A DNA stretch of 64,000 nucleotides, from the NCBI RefSeq assembly GCF_024606225.1, contig NZ_JAGRPU010000002.1:1-64000 (forward strand). The letters are read 5' to 3'. Numbering within the stretch: the first letter of the stretch is position 1; each line of letters starts with the position of its first letter. This DNA is from Endozoicomonas sp. ISHI1 (GTDB taxonomy: Bacteria > Pseudomonadota > Gammaproteobacteria > Pseudomonadales > Endozoicomonadaceae). The position numbers and the translations under genes are program-made. This document shows, in pieces, positions 62,882 to 64,000 of this stretch. The notes beneath the pieces were generated by a model. That model had not been told where the DNA came from. It saw only the letters and a program-made list of their open reading frames with translations, and ran no database searches.

Positions 62882-64000
62882 CTACCTTGTCAAACACTTA
62901 AGAAAGACATTTCTGGCACCGTTGATGTCACGGTCAACGGTGAAACCCTCACCCTTAATCATTTTGGAAGAACCTAATTTTTCGTCAATGGTCCCGTTCC
63001 ATGATTGAGTCTTGGATGTATAGGCTTCGTTGCAATCAACCACATGCTTTCCATACTTTTTTGCGTACCACTTAAGCCGCTTTTTGAATGGGTAGTGATT
63101 GAGGTCAAGCATCTGGCGGCAGGTGTTACGGCGAATGGTGCGAACCTTCTTATCTTTGCGTGTGACCATACCTCTTGTCTCAAAGGTTGGCAAAAATACA
63201 ACGTCGTAGTTCGACACCAGCTCGAACGCCAGCCGGTTATGCAGATCAAGAACAATGTCATCCTTTTTGCATTTCAGACGGTCAATTTCCCTGTTGAAAT
63301 GAATAATCCGATCTCTTGCCCACTGGGGCATATCGGGGAACTTAACGCCCTTCTGCGTGTTCAGGATTTTTTGCTTTTGGCTGATCAAGCTGTCCACTTG
63401 CTTCATCAGTGGGAACAGCTTTGTTTTTGCAACGTTATCACCCGCTATCAACGCCTCTTTTTCGCTGTAGCAAGTAGCAAAGGTGCGAACTCCGGGGTCA
63501 ACTCCAACGCATCTAACCTTCCCTTGGATTTCGGGATTTAGCTCAATATGTTGTTGAACCTGAATGAACCAGCGACCTTTGTCGTAGGTTACGACACAAG
63601 ATTTACCCATCGCTTCGGCTGGTACATCTTCTGCCAGGTGAATCTTGCCAAGAGCCTGTACGCAGGGATTTAATCCCTTTGGCAAACGGTCAATAGAGAA
63701 TGAGTACCTGCTACCTTTGCGGCTTTTGAAACTGATTTCTGCAAAGCCCTCTTTAGCTCCCCTGAGCTTCTTGTTGTGCTTGCAGACCGCTTTGAATGTA
63801 GTCGCTGCCGCCAGTGTTCCATTATCAGAAACAAGCGAGTTATAAGCCCTGCCACTTTCTTTTTGCTCTTGCTCCACTTGAGCTTTAATGGCAGGTCGCA
63901 TGTTGATGAGCTTTCCGCTGGCATCTTTATAGTCATTGTTACGGAAACGCTCAACAGCAAGGTTGTACGACCTCCGATAGAGCATCAGGGCATCGTGATA
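62882..64000 (-). CDS. tnpB: TnpB (IS605 OrfB/IS607-type RNA-guided nuclease), zinc ribbon degenerate, runs off the edge
   Basis: At least 372 residues; the frame is still open at 64000. RuvC-like catalytic acids are all present: VGVDPGVRTFATCYSE, VVFLPTFETRGM and TVDRDINGARNVFL. The zinc ribbon that normally separates the last two has lost its Cys residues: AYTSKTQSWNGTIDEKLGSS stands where TSKTCxxCG is expected, and KGEGF where CxxCG is expected. TnpB cleaves DNA guided by an RNA from the element end. No tnpA lies on this side within the window. Confidence 0.85.
   Translation of the reverse strand, partial: YHDALMLYRRSYNLAVERFRNNDYKDASGKLINMRPAIKAQVEQEQKESGRAYNSLVSDNGTLAAATTFKAVCKHNKKLRGAKEGFAEISFKSRKGSRYSFSIDRLPKGLNPCVQALGKIHLAEDVPAEAMGKSCVVTYDKGRWFIQVQQHIELNPEIQGKVRCVGVDPGVRTFATCYSEKEALIAGDNVAKTKLFPLMKQVDSLISQKQKILNTQKGVKFPDMPQWARDRIIHFNREIDRLKCKKDDIVLDLHNRLAFELVSNYDVVFLPTFETRGMVTRKDKKVRTIRRNTCRQMLDLNHYPFKKRLKWYAKKYGKHVVDCNEAYTSKTQSWNGTIDEKLGSSKMIKGEGFTVDRDINGARNVFLKCLTR

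Overview
The window looks like a chromosomal segment of a host-associated marine gammaproteobacterium, most probably Endozoicomonas or a close relative. That assignment is an inference. It rests on gammaproteobacterial housekeeping genes (purL, dgt, tadA, pldA), a Ysc-type type III secretion (T3SS) operon, many insertion and repeat elements, and a heavy load of paralogous exported proteins with eukaryote-directed domains. No rRNA, tRNA or CRISPR array was seen.

Layout. 1-2000 is a graveyard of small mobile and addiction genes: an IS607-type tnpA running off the left edge, a clipped HicB antitoxin, a VapB antitoxin with a decapitated VapC, palindromic repeats and a decayed tandem DUF29 array. 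2010-6362 is a large autotransporter. 6749-8557 holds two small overlapping ORFs and a Fic-domain protein. 8775-12730 holds two tandem exported paralogues of about 600 residues. 13229-33138 is an AT-rich array of four tandem paralogues of about 1360-1680 residues. Each has a Sec-type signal peptide, a segment patterned like a ubiquitin-conjugating (E2/UBC) fold, a ubiquitin-like segment, a CxxC...HxxC zinc-binding motif and a C-terminal OTU-like cysteine-protease motif (DGNC). The third carries two OTU-like modules, one with Ser in place of the catalytic Cys. A 1431-bp IS4-family element with a 10-bp target duplication sits between the first and second paralogue and splits a repeated small ORF.

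33266-42641 returns to ordinary base composition: a secreted GDSL hydrolase, dGTPase, an aldo/keto reductase, purL and tadA, with a pair of small secreted paralogues in inverted orientation around the reductase and purL. 42889-49978 is a CesT-type chaperone followed by sctN-O-P-Q-R-S-T-U in the same order as the Yersinia virB operon. 50003-56235 holds a LexA-controlled Y-family polymerase, a hypothetical protein, a threonine-aldolase-like enzyme, two small conserved genes, a miniature inverted-repeat element and an FMN-dependent alpha-hydroxyacid dehydrogenase. 56068-60236 is a tandem triplication of a unit of about 1.4 kb that carries one membrane-anchored gene and the 3' end of the dehydrogenase. 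60325-62818 holds outer-membrane phospholipase A and an MFS transporter. The right edge is a TnpB-type gene whose zinc ribbon is lost.

How the genes fit together. The export apparatus, the surface autotransporter, Fic, lipase and phospholipase genes and the exported OTU family all suggest interaction with a eukaryotic host. The OTU proteins carry Sec-type signals, so they are more likely to leave by a Sec-dependent second step than through the T3SS encoded here. All domain calls were made by eye from sequence patterns; the E2-like and ubiquitin-like calls are hypotheses.
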